In this document: positions 53,788 to 61,831 of the stretch, one piece after another | Position numbering within the stretch: the stretch's first letter is position 1 | Layout: each line of letters begins with the position of its first letter | Assembly (NCBI RefSeq): GCF_009928525.1 | Contig: NZ_JAABOK010000003.1 | Span: forward strand, 1 to 64,000 | Origin: Chitinophaga solisilvae | Lineage (GTDB): Bacteria; Bacteroidota; Bacteroidia; Chitinophagales; Chitinophagaceae | Length of the DNA: 64,000 nucleotides | Reading direction: 5' to 3' | The notes under the pieces: model-generated | Database searches by the model: none | Told to the model about the DNA's origin: nothing | What the model saw: the letters and a program-made list of their open reading frames with translations, nothing else | Position numbers and translations under genes: made by a program

Positions 53788-55920
53788 TTATTTGAAAATA
53801 TTAAAGATGATCAGGCTGCAGATATACGCCAGTGCTGTCATATATACCAGCTGAATCAGCGGCATTTTCCATGATTTTGTTTCTCTTTTTACGATGGCCA
53901 GTGTGCTCATACACTGCATGGCAAATGCATAAAAGATCATCAGGGAAAGGCCCGCAGCCAGTGTGTACACGGGTCTGCCATCAGGCCATTTGGCAGCAGC
54001 CATCTTTTCGCGGAGCGTAGCGTTATTATCATCAGGGTTTTCTCCTACACTGTACAATGTTGCCATGGTACCCACAAACACTTCACGTGCAGCGAAAGAG
54101 GTAATCAGTGCGATGCCTATCTTCCAGTCAAAGCCCAGCGGGCGGATAGCTGGTTCTATAGCATGCCCCAGGATGCCTGCATAGGAGTGAGATAATTTTT
54201 CAGATCTGAAGGCCTTATCCAGGGAGTCCGCTGCGGGGGAATCAGCAGGAACAGCGGCGATCATTTTCTCGTATTTATCGTGCAGTGGCTGCATCCGGCT
54301 GGAAGGGCCGTAAGAGGCCAGGAACCAGAGAATGACGGAGATCACTACAATTACTTTACCGGCATCGGTCACAAAGATTTTTGCCTTTTCCACCATGGTG
54401 GTACCAACGTTTTTCCAGCGTGGGGCGCGGTATACCGGCAGTTCCATGATGAAGTAGCTTTTCTCCCTGATCTTTACAAACAGCTTCATAATGGCTGCAA
54501 TAAAGATGGCCATAAAGAAGCCCAGGAGATACAGTCCCATCATGATAAGCCCCTGCAGCCCGAGGATACCGAAAATTCGCCTGTCCGGAATTACCAGCGC
54601 TATCATCATGGTATAGATGGGCAGCCTGGCAGAGCAGCTCATGAGTGGCGTCACCAGTATCGTGATTAAACGTTCCTTTTTATTTTCGATGGTACGGGTA
54701 GCCATGATAGCAGGCACTGCGCAGGCAACGCCGCTGATGAGGGGCATGACGGATTTTCCGTTAAGGCCCACCTGCCGCATGAGGCGATCGGTCAGGAAGC
54801 TGATACGGGCCATATAACCGGTATCTTCCAGGATGGTAATCAGCCCGAAGAGGATCATGATCTGCGGAATAAATACGGCAAATCCGCTGATACCTGCCAG
54901 GATACCGTTTACAAATACATCGGTAATTTTATTATCCGGCAGTACTGAGGTAAGCCACCCGCTTAATTGCCCGAAGCCGCCCTCAATCCAGTCCATCGGG
55001 TAGGATGCCAGCCAGAAGATACTCTGGAACAGGAGGAACATGACCACCAGGAGGATAACATATCCCCAGAAGCGATGTAACAGCAGGTCGTCTATTTTTT
55101 CAGAGCGCAACTGTTTCTGCAGGGGGTCCGTTTCCACAACGGTAGATTTCATGATATGCTTGATGCGGTTATACCGCTGCATAATTTCTTCTGCCTGTAC
55201 TTTTGTTTTATTGAACTGATGTGTTTGCAGCGTCTGTTTGATAGCAGCTTTCTGCGGGATGTTCAGGAAGTGCAGTTCATCTGCATTGACAGCGATGTGT
55301 AAGGCAGCATAATCACTTTTTCCCGGTACTGCTTTCTTTATCTCGTCGGTTACCGGTTTGGCGAGTGCGCCGTTATTGATGAAATCGCGGGGAGCGGCGC
55401 TGTAATTGCCACGCGCGGCGAGGTCAATAATTTTTTTGAGTTCCGCAACCCCTTTATTCTTACGGGGGTTGATAGAAACCACCGGAACACCCAGTTCTCT
55501 TTCCAGGCCATCGAGGTCAATTTCCACGCCTTTCTTACGGGCAATGTCCATCATGGTAAGACCGATGATGACCGGAATTTTCAGGTCTATAATCTGGGAG
55601 CAGAATAAGAGATTTCTTTTCAGGTTGGAGGCGTCGGCAACGATGATGATCAGATCCGGAATATCGGCATTATCCGGGTTGATGAGCACGTCGTAAGTCA
55701 CGTATTCATCTGCACTTTTCGGGTACAGGCTATAGGTACCGGGCAGATCTATGATATTGGCAGTGAGGCCGGGTACAATCTGTGCCGTGCCTGTTTTCTT
55801 ATCTACCGTTACTCCCGGGAAATTACTCACTTTCTGATTTAAGCCGGTCAGTGCGTTAAAAAGGGAGCTTTTTCCACTATTCGGATTTCCTACCAGTGCG
55901 ATGTTAATTGGTGCCTGCAT
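53788..55920 (-). CDS. feoB: Ferrous iron transporter FeoB
   Basis: A 710-residue transporter for Fe(II). The N-terminal G protein has G1 GNPNSGKSS, G3 DLPGTYSL, and the guanine-specificity region GLTMMDIA; a helical linker follows, then the membrane domain with Gate motifs (GVACAVPAIMATRTIENKK; TPLMSCSARLPIYTMMI; FAAREVFVGTMATLYSV). The G4 motif reads MMDIA rather than the usual NxxD, a feature common in Bacteroidota. The start is ATG 55920. No feoA gene is adjacent, so either it is elsewhere or FeoA is not needed. A long hairpin separates it from the PspC gene upstream. Confidence 0.95.
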   Translation of the reverse strand: MQAPINIALVGNPNSGKSSLFNALTGLNQKVSNFPGVTVDKKTGTAQIVPGLTANIIDLPGTYSLYPKSADEYVTYDVLINPDNADIPDLIIIVADASNLKRNLLFCSQIIDLKIPVIIGLTMMDIARKKGVEIDLDGLERELGVPVVSINPRKNKGVAELKKIIDLAARGNYSAAPRDFINNGALAKPVTDEIKKAVPGKSDYAALHIAVNADELHFLNIPQKAAIKQTLQTHQFNKTKVQAEEIMQRYNRIKHIMKSTVVETDPLQKQLRSEKIDDLLLHRFWGYVILLVVMFLLFQSIFWLASYPMDWIEGGFGQLSGWLTSVLPDNKITDVFVNGILAGISGFAVFIPQIMILFGLITILEDTGYMARISFLTDRLMRQVGLNGKSVMPLISGVACAVPAIMATRTIENKKERLITILVTPLMSCSARLPIYTMMIALVIPDRRIFGILGLQGLIMMGLYLLGFFMAIFIAAIMKLFVKIREKSYFIMELPVYRAPRWKNVGTTMVEKAKIFVTDAGKVIVVISVILWFLASYGPSSRMQPLHDKYEKMIAAVPADSPAADSLDKAFRSEKLSHSYAGILGHAIEPAIRPLGFDWKIGIALITSFAAREVFVGTMATLYSVGENPDDNNATLREKMAAAKWPDGRPVYTLAAGLSLMIFYAFAMQCMSTLAIVKRETKSWKMPLIQLVYMTALAYICSLIIFNIFK

Positions 55921-56038
55921 TCCTTATCTTATCCTCTTTTTTAATATTATTTGCCGAAAAGCAAAGTTACGCATTAATAAGAGTGCAGCATGATCGTATC
56001 GGGAAAACATTTGACCATTTGAGATTTGGTTATTTACT

Positions 56039-56121
56039 TATTTGAGATTTGAGATTTGTATCACATAGAAATGCCCTCCGGACTTACCAGAGGGCATTTT
56101 TATGTGATATAATCTCAAATA
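56039..56121. repeat. Inverted repeat with terminator core, GAGATTT class
   Basis: The core stem 56059-56078/56090-56109 (20 bp, one mismatch, 11-base loop) is extended by unequal A+T-rich arms: two GAGATTT units on the left (56044-56057), one on the right. On the minus strand the core is ATGCCCTC...GAGGGCAT followed by TTTCT, an intrinsic terminator for the PspC gene, which stops at 56138. The loop resembles that of the 37587 element. Confidence 0.9.
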
Positions 56122-56137
56122 ATAAAATAATTAAATA

Positions 56138-57799
56138 TTAGTTGTCGTTGCCCTTATAGCGGTAACCGTTTTCTACGGAGTCAGCAGTGGTTTCAGGCAA
56201 CTCTGGTCTTTTGATGACAGGTGTTTCATCTACTGCGCCGGAGGTGGTCATTTTCATTTTCAGGCCGCGGGGATGTTCATCATCGTTAAAGTCCCAGGTG
56301 TCGTTGGTCATGAAGTTTCTGCTGAAAGAGTAATTGCGGTATACTTCCGGATCAATATCTATGTTTTTTCCTACAGGCACCTTGATAATCAGGGTCATGC
56401 GCTGACCGCGGTATTTGGAGTGTGCTGGCAGGGTGAAGCCTTCCGGCAGATACAGTATGGAGTCTACCTGTTTCAACTGGAACTGTATGTCATTGGCATA
56501 CTGGTTAGCCTGTTGCAGGGTGCGGCCCTGGGAAAAGCGGGCTACTTCCACACTGAAGCTGTCTGTCTTGCTTTTTTCCACTTTCACGTTGATGAAGTTG
56601 AGCAGGATGGTATCATCAGCTACCATCATGTGTTCGTCAAACCAGTTGAAATCATCATTATCTGTGAGGATGCTTTCTCCTCTTTTTATCAGCAACTTAC
56701 CTTGTGAAGGTTGCTGGATAGTAATGGCAGCTGTTTCAACATTGCTGCGTCTTCTGAAATCCTTGATGACAGAGGTAGCTACTACACAGGAGAATACGAT
56801 ACCCAGGAGCCACAGGAACATGAGCGTGTAGGCTGCATATTTATTGCCTTGTTTAACACCGGTCAGTTTGCGGACGATAAAGATCAGCAGGGCAACAACC
56901 GGTATACCGATGATAAGGCCCAGTGCCGGCCAGAAGAGTACGCTCTGCACAGGTGTTGACAGGAAAAGATTTTTCAGGGGGAAGAGGGCCGCAGAAGAAA
57001 CGGAGATGGCTATACCTACAGAGATCAGGCAGATCAGCATCACCACCGCAAAGAAATAGAAGAACCCCTTGGTAACAAACACCAGTACTTTTCCCAAACC
57101 TTCAGCGAGGTTTACAAAAAAGCGTTCCAGGTCATTACCTACCTGCTTTCCGCGGCCCTGAGAAAAATTTCGGATATCATTTCCTACATTTTTCACCTGA
57201 CCTTTTACATGATTTAACTCTTCCTGGATGGTAGTTTTGATATTATTCAGATCTACCCTTTCTCCTCTCATTTCCAGCTTCTCCGCTGCCGTATCGGCAG
57301 ACGGAGTAGCTATCCAGAGGATGAAATATACCAGTACGCCGGTACCGAAGCCGCCGATGGCGAGCAGGGCAAAGACGATACGGAAGATCACCGGATCGAT
57401 GTTAAAGTAGGCGCCCAGACCACTACACACACCGCTCAGTACTTTATTTTCCGGATCGCGGTAGAGGCGCTTACGCGGGCGGCTGTAATAGTCTGCAAAA
57501 GCGTCTTCCTGTTTGGACTGTTTATTTTCAGCGGAAGCTTCGTCAAACTGTTCAGGCGTACCCATGGAGGCTTTCACGGTAATCACATCTTCATCAGTGA
57601 TACAATGAGCACCTTTTTTGAGTTTATCCTGGAAAATTTCAGCGATACGGCTTTCAATATCCGTCACAATTTCATCGCCGCCCTCCTCTTTTGCAAAATA
57701 GGCTTTAAGACTGTCCAGATACTGGCGTAAGATCTCATATGCACTATCCTCAATGGGGATAAGCCGACTCGACAGGTTTATGTTGATAATCTTTTTCAT
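56138..57799 (-). CDS. PspC domain membrane protein
   Basis: A 553-residue protein. An N-terminal region (MKKIININLSSRLIPIEDSA, then SRIAEIFQDKLKKGAHCITD) precedes a PspC domain at about residues 105-170 (RRPRKRLYRDPENKVLSGVC-type opening, SGVCSGLGAYFNIDPVIFRI, GVLVYFILWIATPSA). Two or three more membrane segments follow (SVLFWPALGLIIGIPVVALL and YAAYTLMFLWLLGIVFSCVV), and the last 200 residues form an extracytoplasmic DUF-type region (putative auto-transporter adhesin/LiaF-like beta structure). It is 47 bases downstream of a PadR regulator, a pairing typical for Bacteroidota envelope-stress operons. Confidence 0.88.
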   Translation of the reverse strand: MKKIININLSSRLIPIEDSAYEILRQYLDSLKAYFAKEEGGDEIVTDIESRIAEIFQDKLKKGAHCITDEDVITVKASMGTPEQFDEASAENKQSKQEDAFADYYSRPRKRLYRDPENKVLSGVCSGLGAYFNIDPVIFRIVFALLAIGGFGTGVLVYFILWIATPSADTAAEKLEMRGERVDLNNIKTTIQEELNHVKGQVKNVGNDIRNFSQGRGKQVGNDLERFFVNLAEGLGKVLVFVTKGFFYFFAVVMLICLISVGIAISVSSAALFPLKNLFLSTPVQSVLFWPALGLIIGIPVVALLIFIVRKLTGVKQGNKYAAYTLMFLWLLGIVFSCVVATSVIKDFRRRSNVETAAITIQQPSQGKLLIKRGESILTDNDDFNWFDEHMMVADDTILLNFINVKVEKSKTDSFSVEVARFSQGRTLQQANQYANDIQFQLKQVDSILYLPEGFTLPAHSKYRGQRMTLIIKVPVGKNIDIDPEVYRNYSFSRNFMTNDTWDFNDDEHPRGLKMKMTTSGAVDETPVIKRPELPETTADSVENGYRYKGNDN

Positions 57800-57846
57800 T
57801 TTACTACTTCTTTTAGGTTTTAGGTTCAGGTATACACCTGCATAAG

Positions 57847-58185
57847 TCAGAGAGGTGTAGTGTTTTGTGTTAATTGGTGAACGGCGTTGGCCAGTTCGTT
57901 CCAGGTGCTTTCCAGTTCACGGTAAAAGACTTCTCCTTTATCGGTCATGGAAAAATATTTGCGGGGGGGCCCTGAGCTGCTTTCCACCCATCTGTACGTC
58001 AGCAGTTCAGCATTTTTCAGTCGGGTTAGCAAGGGATAAAGGGTGCCCTCCAGGATGTCCAGCTTCGCCTCTTTCATCTTTTCAATGATGTCTGACGGAT
58101 AAGCTTCTCCTTGCTTGATGACGGACAGTATGCAAAACTCAAGCACGCCCTTCCTCATCTGCGATTGTGTGTTATCTATGTTCAT
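57847..58185 (-). CDS. PadR family transcriptional regulator
   Basis: A 112-residue winged-helix regulator. It begins MNIDNTQSQMRKGVLEFCIL and carries the PadR core: GEAYPSDIIEKMKEAKLDIL, EGTLYPLLTRLKNAELLTYR and SGPPRKYFSMTDKGEVFYRE. The short C-terminus is of the PadR-s1 type. It likely represses its own operon with the PspC-domain gene, acting on the divergent upstream region. The ligand or inducer is unknown. Confidence 0.92.
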   Translation of the reverse strand: MNIDNTQSQMRKGVLEFCILSVIKQGEAYPSDIIEKMKEAKLDILEGTLYPLLTRLKNAELLTYRWVESSSGPPRKYFSMTDKGEVFYRELESTWNELANAVHQLTQNTTPL

Positions 58186-58276
58186 GGCAAGTGAGCTTTT
58201 AATTTTAAAATCCTAATGGTTGGTTTTTGATCAGTTGTTATCAGTTGTGTACACTTGTTATTTCAACTTGACAATA

Positions 58277-58284
58277 CAAAAATA
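58277..58284 (-). promoter_or_regulatory. Candidate -7 box TATTTTTG for padR
   Basis: Exact TAnnTTTG match on the minus strand, 92 bases before the padR start. The -33 region is not clear. Confidence 0.4.
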
Positions 58285-58557
58285 GGGATTATTTACTACT
58301 ATGCAATACACAATACCATAGAAAACAAAATAACTTGCTTTGAATATTACTGGGCAAAACTTGCTAAATACAACATTTACAGCCATTTAGGCTTATAAAT
58401 ACAACAAAAATAAAATGTTTCATAAATGACAAACGGTAAATAGATCCGGATGAGCGGAAAGTGTTATTTTTATACCATATAAAGAAGAGCAGTCCGTGTT
58501 AATTTGCTTTAACATTTTTTTAATTACCGGATTTTAGAAATTATGGCTCTACTCAAT

Positions 58558-58565
58558 TACTTTTG
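58558..58565 (+). promoter_or_regulatory. Candidate -7 box TACTTTTG
   Basis: Exact TAnnTTTG match 20 bases before ATG 58586; implies a leader of only about 12-15 bases. Confidence 0.4.
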
Positions 58566-58585
58566 TATCAGAGCAGTTTATATAC

Positions 58586-58879
58586 ATGAAGAAAATTATC
58601 GGCATCTTTCTTTTGAGCCTTATGGTCTCTCAGCTACTTCCCATCAAGGAAGTGGGAAAGCTGCTGTTTAATAACCAGATCGTGGAAGAGCATCCTGTGG
58701 ATGCCTGTGGCGACCATGTAAAAATTGCGAAGGACCTGAAGTTCTGTAAACAGTTTGATGCGCTTGAGCTGGATCCGTTATTACTGGTAGGTGTATTACA
58801 TTATCACCTCCATGAAGATATTCCAAGCAATCCTGCACAGGAAATACATGCGCCCCCTCCCAATACACTGAACGCATAA
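58586..58879 (+). CDS. 97-residue exported protein, unrecognised
   Basis: A small protein that begins with a signal-like segment (MKKIIGIFLLSLMVSQLLP), then a Leu/Lys part (KEVGKLLFNNQIVEEHPVDA), two Cys (CGDHVKIAKDLKFC) and a His-rich end, VLHYHLHEDIPSN, finishing Pro-rich. The His cluster HYHLH might bind a metal. I do not recognise the family. It has its own promoter match, stands 227 bases before the SulP gene on the same strand, and may be a partner of it or of an envelope process. Confidence 0.65.
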   Translation: MKKIIGIFLLSLMVSQLLPIKEVGKLLFNNQIVEEHPVDACGDHVKIAKDLKFCKQFDALELDPLLLVGVLHYHLHEDIPSNPAQEIHAPPPNTLNA

Positions 58880-58890
58880 TCACCTCTACA

Positions 58891-58930
58891 TTGCTGTACA
58901 CACAGCAAAACTGTTTTTTCTATTTTTTTA
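58891..58930 (+). terminator. Weak terminator after the 97-residue gene
   Basis: TTGCTGT (58891-58897) pairs with ACAGCAA (58902-58908) around ACAC; AACTGTTTTTTCTATTTTTTT follows with two T-rich runs, a few bases too far from the stem to be ideal. Confidence 0.45.
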
Positions 58931-59106
58931 TTCAAATTATTACTGCCGTCATCTGCAGGACAACGTGTATCCGTTAACGTGATACAGGTCTGTTTCCCTG
59001 TACTGGCCCGGTAATCTGATCTATTCTATCTGTATCTGTATAGTTCCGTGGTTGCAGCATTGCTGCTATCCGGCATACTGATCCCTAAACGGAAAAAGTG
59101 TTTTTT

Positions 59107-60756
59107 ATGAACAAGCAAGCATCATTATTCTCCAACATAAAGGGGGACTTCTCTTCAGGTCTGGTGGTTTTCCTTATTGCCGTGCCGTTGTGCCTGGGGA
59201 TTGCCCTGGCCTCCGGCGCACCGCTGTTTGCCGGTATGATTTCCGGTATCATCGGTGGTCTTGTGATAGGATTTCTCAGCGGCTCACAGCTGAGCGTCAG
59301 CGGGCCTGCTGCAGGTCTTACTGCTATTGTCCTTACAGCTATCACCAAGCTGGGGGCATTTGACATATTTCTGCTTTCTGTAGTTATTGCCGGCGCATTG
59401 CAATTTGTGCTGGGGCTCATCAAAGCAGGTACTGTAGCCAATTATTTCCCTTCCAATGTGATTACGGGAATGCTGTCAGCCATCGGTATCATCATCATCC
59501 TGAAACAACTGCCGCATGCTTTTGGCTATGACGCCGAAGCAGAAGGCAGCGTGGCCTTTATCCAGGCCGACGGGGAAAATACGTTTACCGCGCTGCTGTC
59601 TACCTTAAATCACATCAGTATCGGAGCAACTGTCATCACCGTTATATCCATTTTTATTATTCTGTACTGGAGCAAGATCCCAAAGGTAAATCTGGTGCCG
59701 GCGCCTCTGGTTGCTGTAATAGCGGGCATTCTGCTGAATTATGCCTTCTCTGGTAACGAGGTGCTGGCCCTGGGATCGAATCACCTGGTAAACTTACCGG
59801 TGCCATCAAGTTTCAGCGACTTTATCGGTCAGTTCACCCTCCCCCGTTTCAGTGAAATCGGGAACAAGGAAGTGTGGATCTCCGCTGCCACCATTGCTAT
59901 CATCGCCTCTGTGGAAACACTGCTGAACGTGGAAGCAACCGACAAGCTGGATCCGATGAAACGCTATACGCCGCCTAACAGGGAACTGAAAGCGCAGGGT
60001 ATCGGGAATATGGTCAGCGGTATGATCGGCGGGTTGCCTATCACTTCCGTGATCGTTCGTTCCAGCGCCAACATCAACGCCGGTGGTAAAACCAAGCTGT
60101 CTACCATGATACATGGTTCCCTCCTGCTGATATGTGCGGCCCTGATCCCCGTTTTGCTCAACAAAATACCGCTGGCAACGCTGGCAGCGGTACTGCTCGT
60201 AACCGGATACAAACTGTGTAAAATTGCCATCTTCAAAGAGATGTTCCGTAACGGAAAATATCAGTGGATTCCTTTTGTTGCCACCGTAGTAGCTATCGTA
60301 TTCACGGACCTGCTGATCGGTATTGGTATCGGTATGGCAGTGAGTGTACTGGCTATCCTCCGCGGTAATATGAAAAGTTCCTACTATTTCCGTAAGGAAA
60401 AATATCAGACCGGCGACAGCATCCGGCTGGAACTGGCGCAGGAAGTATCTTTCCTGAACAAAGCCAGCATCCTGCTCACCCTGGATCATTTACCCAATGA
60501 TACTACTGTAGTGATCGATGCCCACAAAACCGCCTATATCGATTTCGATGTTTTGCAGACCATCCGCGAATTCAAGGAAATCAAGGCGCCGCAGAAAAAC
60601 ATCAAGGTTATTCTGACAGGCTTCAAGGAGGTGTATAATATCGAAAACACACCCGCCAACACAGTAGAAGAACATAACCGGCAAAGTAGCGGTCACGTAC
60701 ACACGATCGCTGCCGGTAATCATAAGGAGCTATTGAAACAATTACAATTAAACTGA
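59107..60756 (+). CDS. SulP family anion transporter with STAS domain
   Basis: A 549-residue SLC26/SulP transporter. The N-terminal transport domain has the family phrases SSGLVVFLIAVPLCLGIALA, PLFAGMISGIIGGLVIGFLS and GQLSVSGPAAGLTAIVLTAI-like text (QLSVSGPAAGLTAIVL), and about 11-13 hydrophobic segments; a C-terminal STAS domain starts near residue 440 (LAQEVSFLNKASILLTLDHL, VVIDAHKTAYIDFDVLQTI). The carbonic anhydrase gene follows 89 bases later, so bicarbonate is the likely substrate (BicA-like), though sulfate cannot be excluded. The start is ATG 59107; a GTG nine bases upstream is less likely. Confidence 0.9.
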   Translation: MNKQASLFSNIKGDFSSGLVVFLIAVPLCLGIALASGAPLFAGMISGIIGGLVIGFLSGSQLSVSGPAAGLTAIVLTAITKLGAFDIFLLSVVIAGALQFVLGLIKAGTVANYFPSNVITGMLSAIGIIIILKQLPHAFGYDAEAEGSVAFIQADGENTFTALLSTLNHISIGATVITVISIFIILYWSKIPKVNLVPAPLVAVIAGILLNYAFSGNEVLALGSNHLVNLPVPSSFSDFIGQFTLPRFSEIGNKEVWISAATIAIIASVETLLNVEATDKLDPMKRYTPPNRELKAQGIGNMVSGMIGGLPITSVIVRSSANINAGGKTKLSTMIHGSLLLICAALIPVLLNKIPLATLAAVLLVTGYKLCKIAIFKEMFRNGKYQWIPFVATVVAIVFTDLLIGIGIGMAVSVLAILRGNMKSSYYFRKEKYQTGDSIRLELAQEVSFLNKASILLTLDHLPNDTTVVIDAHKTAYIDFDVLQTIREFKEIKAPQKNIKVILTGFKEVYNIENTPANTVEEHNRQSSGHVHTIAAGNHKELLKQLQLN

Positions 60757-60845
60757 TGAAAGGTATTTAAGTAATGCCTCTGGAGCATAGCAACAACAAC
60801 ACGGAAACCGTGCTCCTTCTGATTCATCTTCAAAAAAAGAAAAAA

Positions 60846-61514
60846 ATGAAAACGCTCAATAAAGAACAACAAAGCAAAATTACGCCACCGCAAGCTCTGG
60901 AATTATTAAAAGCCGGTAACACCCGCTTTGTAGATAACCTGCGTATTAACCGCAACCTGTTACAGATGATGAATGACACATCTGACGGGCAATGGCCTTT
61001 TGCCGCTATCGTTAGCTGCATGGATTCCCGCACTTCTGCGGAGCTGATCTTTGATCAGGGTCTGGGCGATATTTTCAGTATCCGTTTAGCCGGCGCCGTT
61101 ATCTCCGATAACGTGCTGGGCAGCCTGGAATATGCCTGCAAAGTGGCCGGCTCCAAATTTATTGTTGTGCTGGGCCATACCAAATGCGGCGCTATCAAAG
61201 GTGCCTGCGATGCGGTGGAAATGGGTAACCTCACCGGCTTACTCAATAAAATCACACCTTCTGTATTCGCTGAAAAATCTGTGAAGGAAAACAGAACTTC
61301 CGGCAACAGCGAATTCGTGGAAGCTGTCACCAACCTGCACGTTGAAAAATCCGTACAGGCTATCATGGAACAGAGTAAGATACTCCGTGACATGATCCTC
61401 AATGCTGAAGTAGGTATCATCGGCGGCGTCTACGACGTGGAAACAGGACTGGTAACCTTCATGGAACACACCATGATCCTCGGCGCCGATAAAGATATAG
61501 CTGTGGCTGTATAA
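60846..61514 (+). CDS. Beta-class carbonic anhydrase
   Basis: A 222-residue enzyme that interconverts CO2 and bicarbonate. Zinc ligands and catalytic pair: Cys58, Asp60 and Arg62 in VSCMDSR, His111 and Cys114 in VLGHTKCGAIKG. It lacks a signal, so it should be cytoplasmic. Together with the SulP gene 89 bases upstream it may supply bicarbonate for carboxylations. The frame extends 24 residues further to ATG 60774, giving an Asn/Leu-rich, Lys-ending extension without family likeness; ATG 60846 is preferred. Confidence 0.92.
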   Translation: MKTLNKEQQSKITPPQALELLKAGNTRFVDNLRINRNLLQMMNDTSDGQWPFAAIVSCMDSRTSAELIFDQGLGDIFSIRLAGAVISDNVLGSLEYACKVAGSKFIVVLGHTKCGAIKGACDAVEMGNLTGLLNKITPSVFAEKSVKENRTSGNSEFVEAVTNLHVEKSVQAIMEQSKILRDMILNAEVGIIGGVYDVETGLVTFMEHTMILGADKDIAVAV

Positions 61515-61555
61515 TAAACAGTTCCCTTTATGGGGATGTATGTTTGCTTGTGATA

Positions 61556-61638
61556 AATAATGGGGCTTTAGTAGCAAAAACGTATTAGTCATTTTCATAG
61601 GGGTGAGTGATTAATCAACTACTAACAGCCCCATTATT
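61556..61638. terminator. Long bulged stem after the carbonic anhydrase gene
   Basis: AATAATGGGGCTTTAGTAG (61556-61574) pairs with CTACTAACAGCCCCATTATT (61619-61638) with one bulged C at 61626; the 44-base loop is free. It starts 41 bases beyond the stop and lies just left of the larger repeat at 61647, so the junction has two nested-in-series hairpins. Confidence 0.7.
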
Positions 61639-61646
61639 ATTTGTTC

Positions 61647-61829
61647 ATTTTTTTATTTGAGATTTGGTTATTTGATTGACGGATTTTGAAATTTTTTGAT
61701 TTTGAAATTTATAATGCAGCAAAGATCTAAGCGTAGTTATCCGCTTATGTCTTCGTAGTATTTACAAATTTCAAAATCAAAAAATTCCAAAATCCGTCAA
61801 TCAAATAACCAAATCTCAAATAAAAAAAT
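61647..61829. repeat. Inverted repeat, 64-bp arms, mixed modules
   Basis: Arms 61647-61710 and 61766-61829 pair with one mismatch; the loop is 55 bases (61711-61765). Arms: TTTATTTGAGATTTGGTTAT then TTGATTGACGG then ATTTTTTGATTTTGAAATTT. The loop starts ATAATGCAGC (as at 28563) and holds an imperfect copy of the AATTRCG-class core: AAAGATCTAAGCG on the left, CCGCTTATGTCTTCG on the right. The right arm ends 2 bases before the aminotransferase stop codon at 61832. Confidence 0.95.
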
Positions 61830-61831
61830 AA

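Larger units (their letters stand above)
58186..58585. other. 400-bp A+T-rich intergenic region, divergent promoters
   Basis: No gene is visible. On the minus strand TATTTTTG (58284-58277) is an exact -7 match for padR; on the plus strand TACTTTTG (58558-58565) is an exact match for the 97-residue gene. A direct/inverted-looking string GTTATCAGTTGTGTACACTTGTTA-like region (58236-58260) holds the small palindrome GTGTACAC, a possible operator for the PadR protein. Confidence 0.55.
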
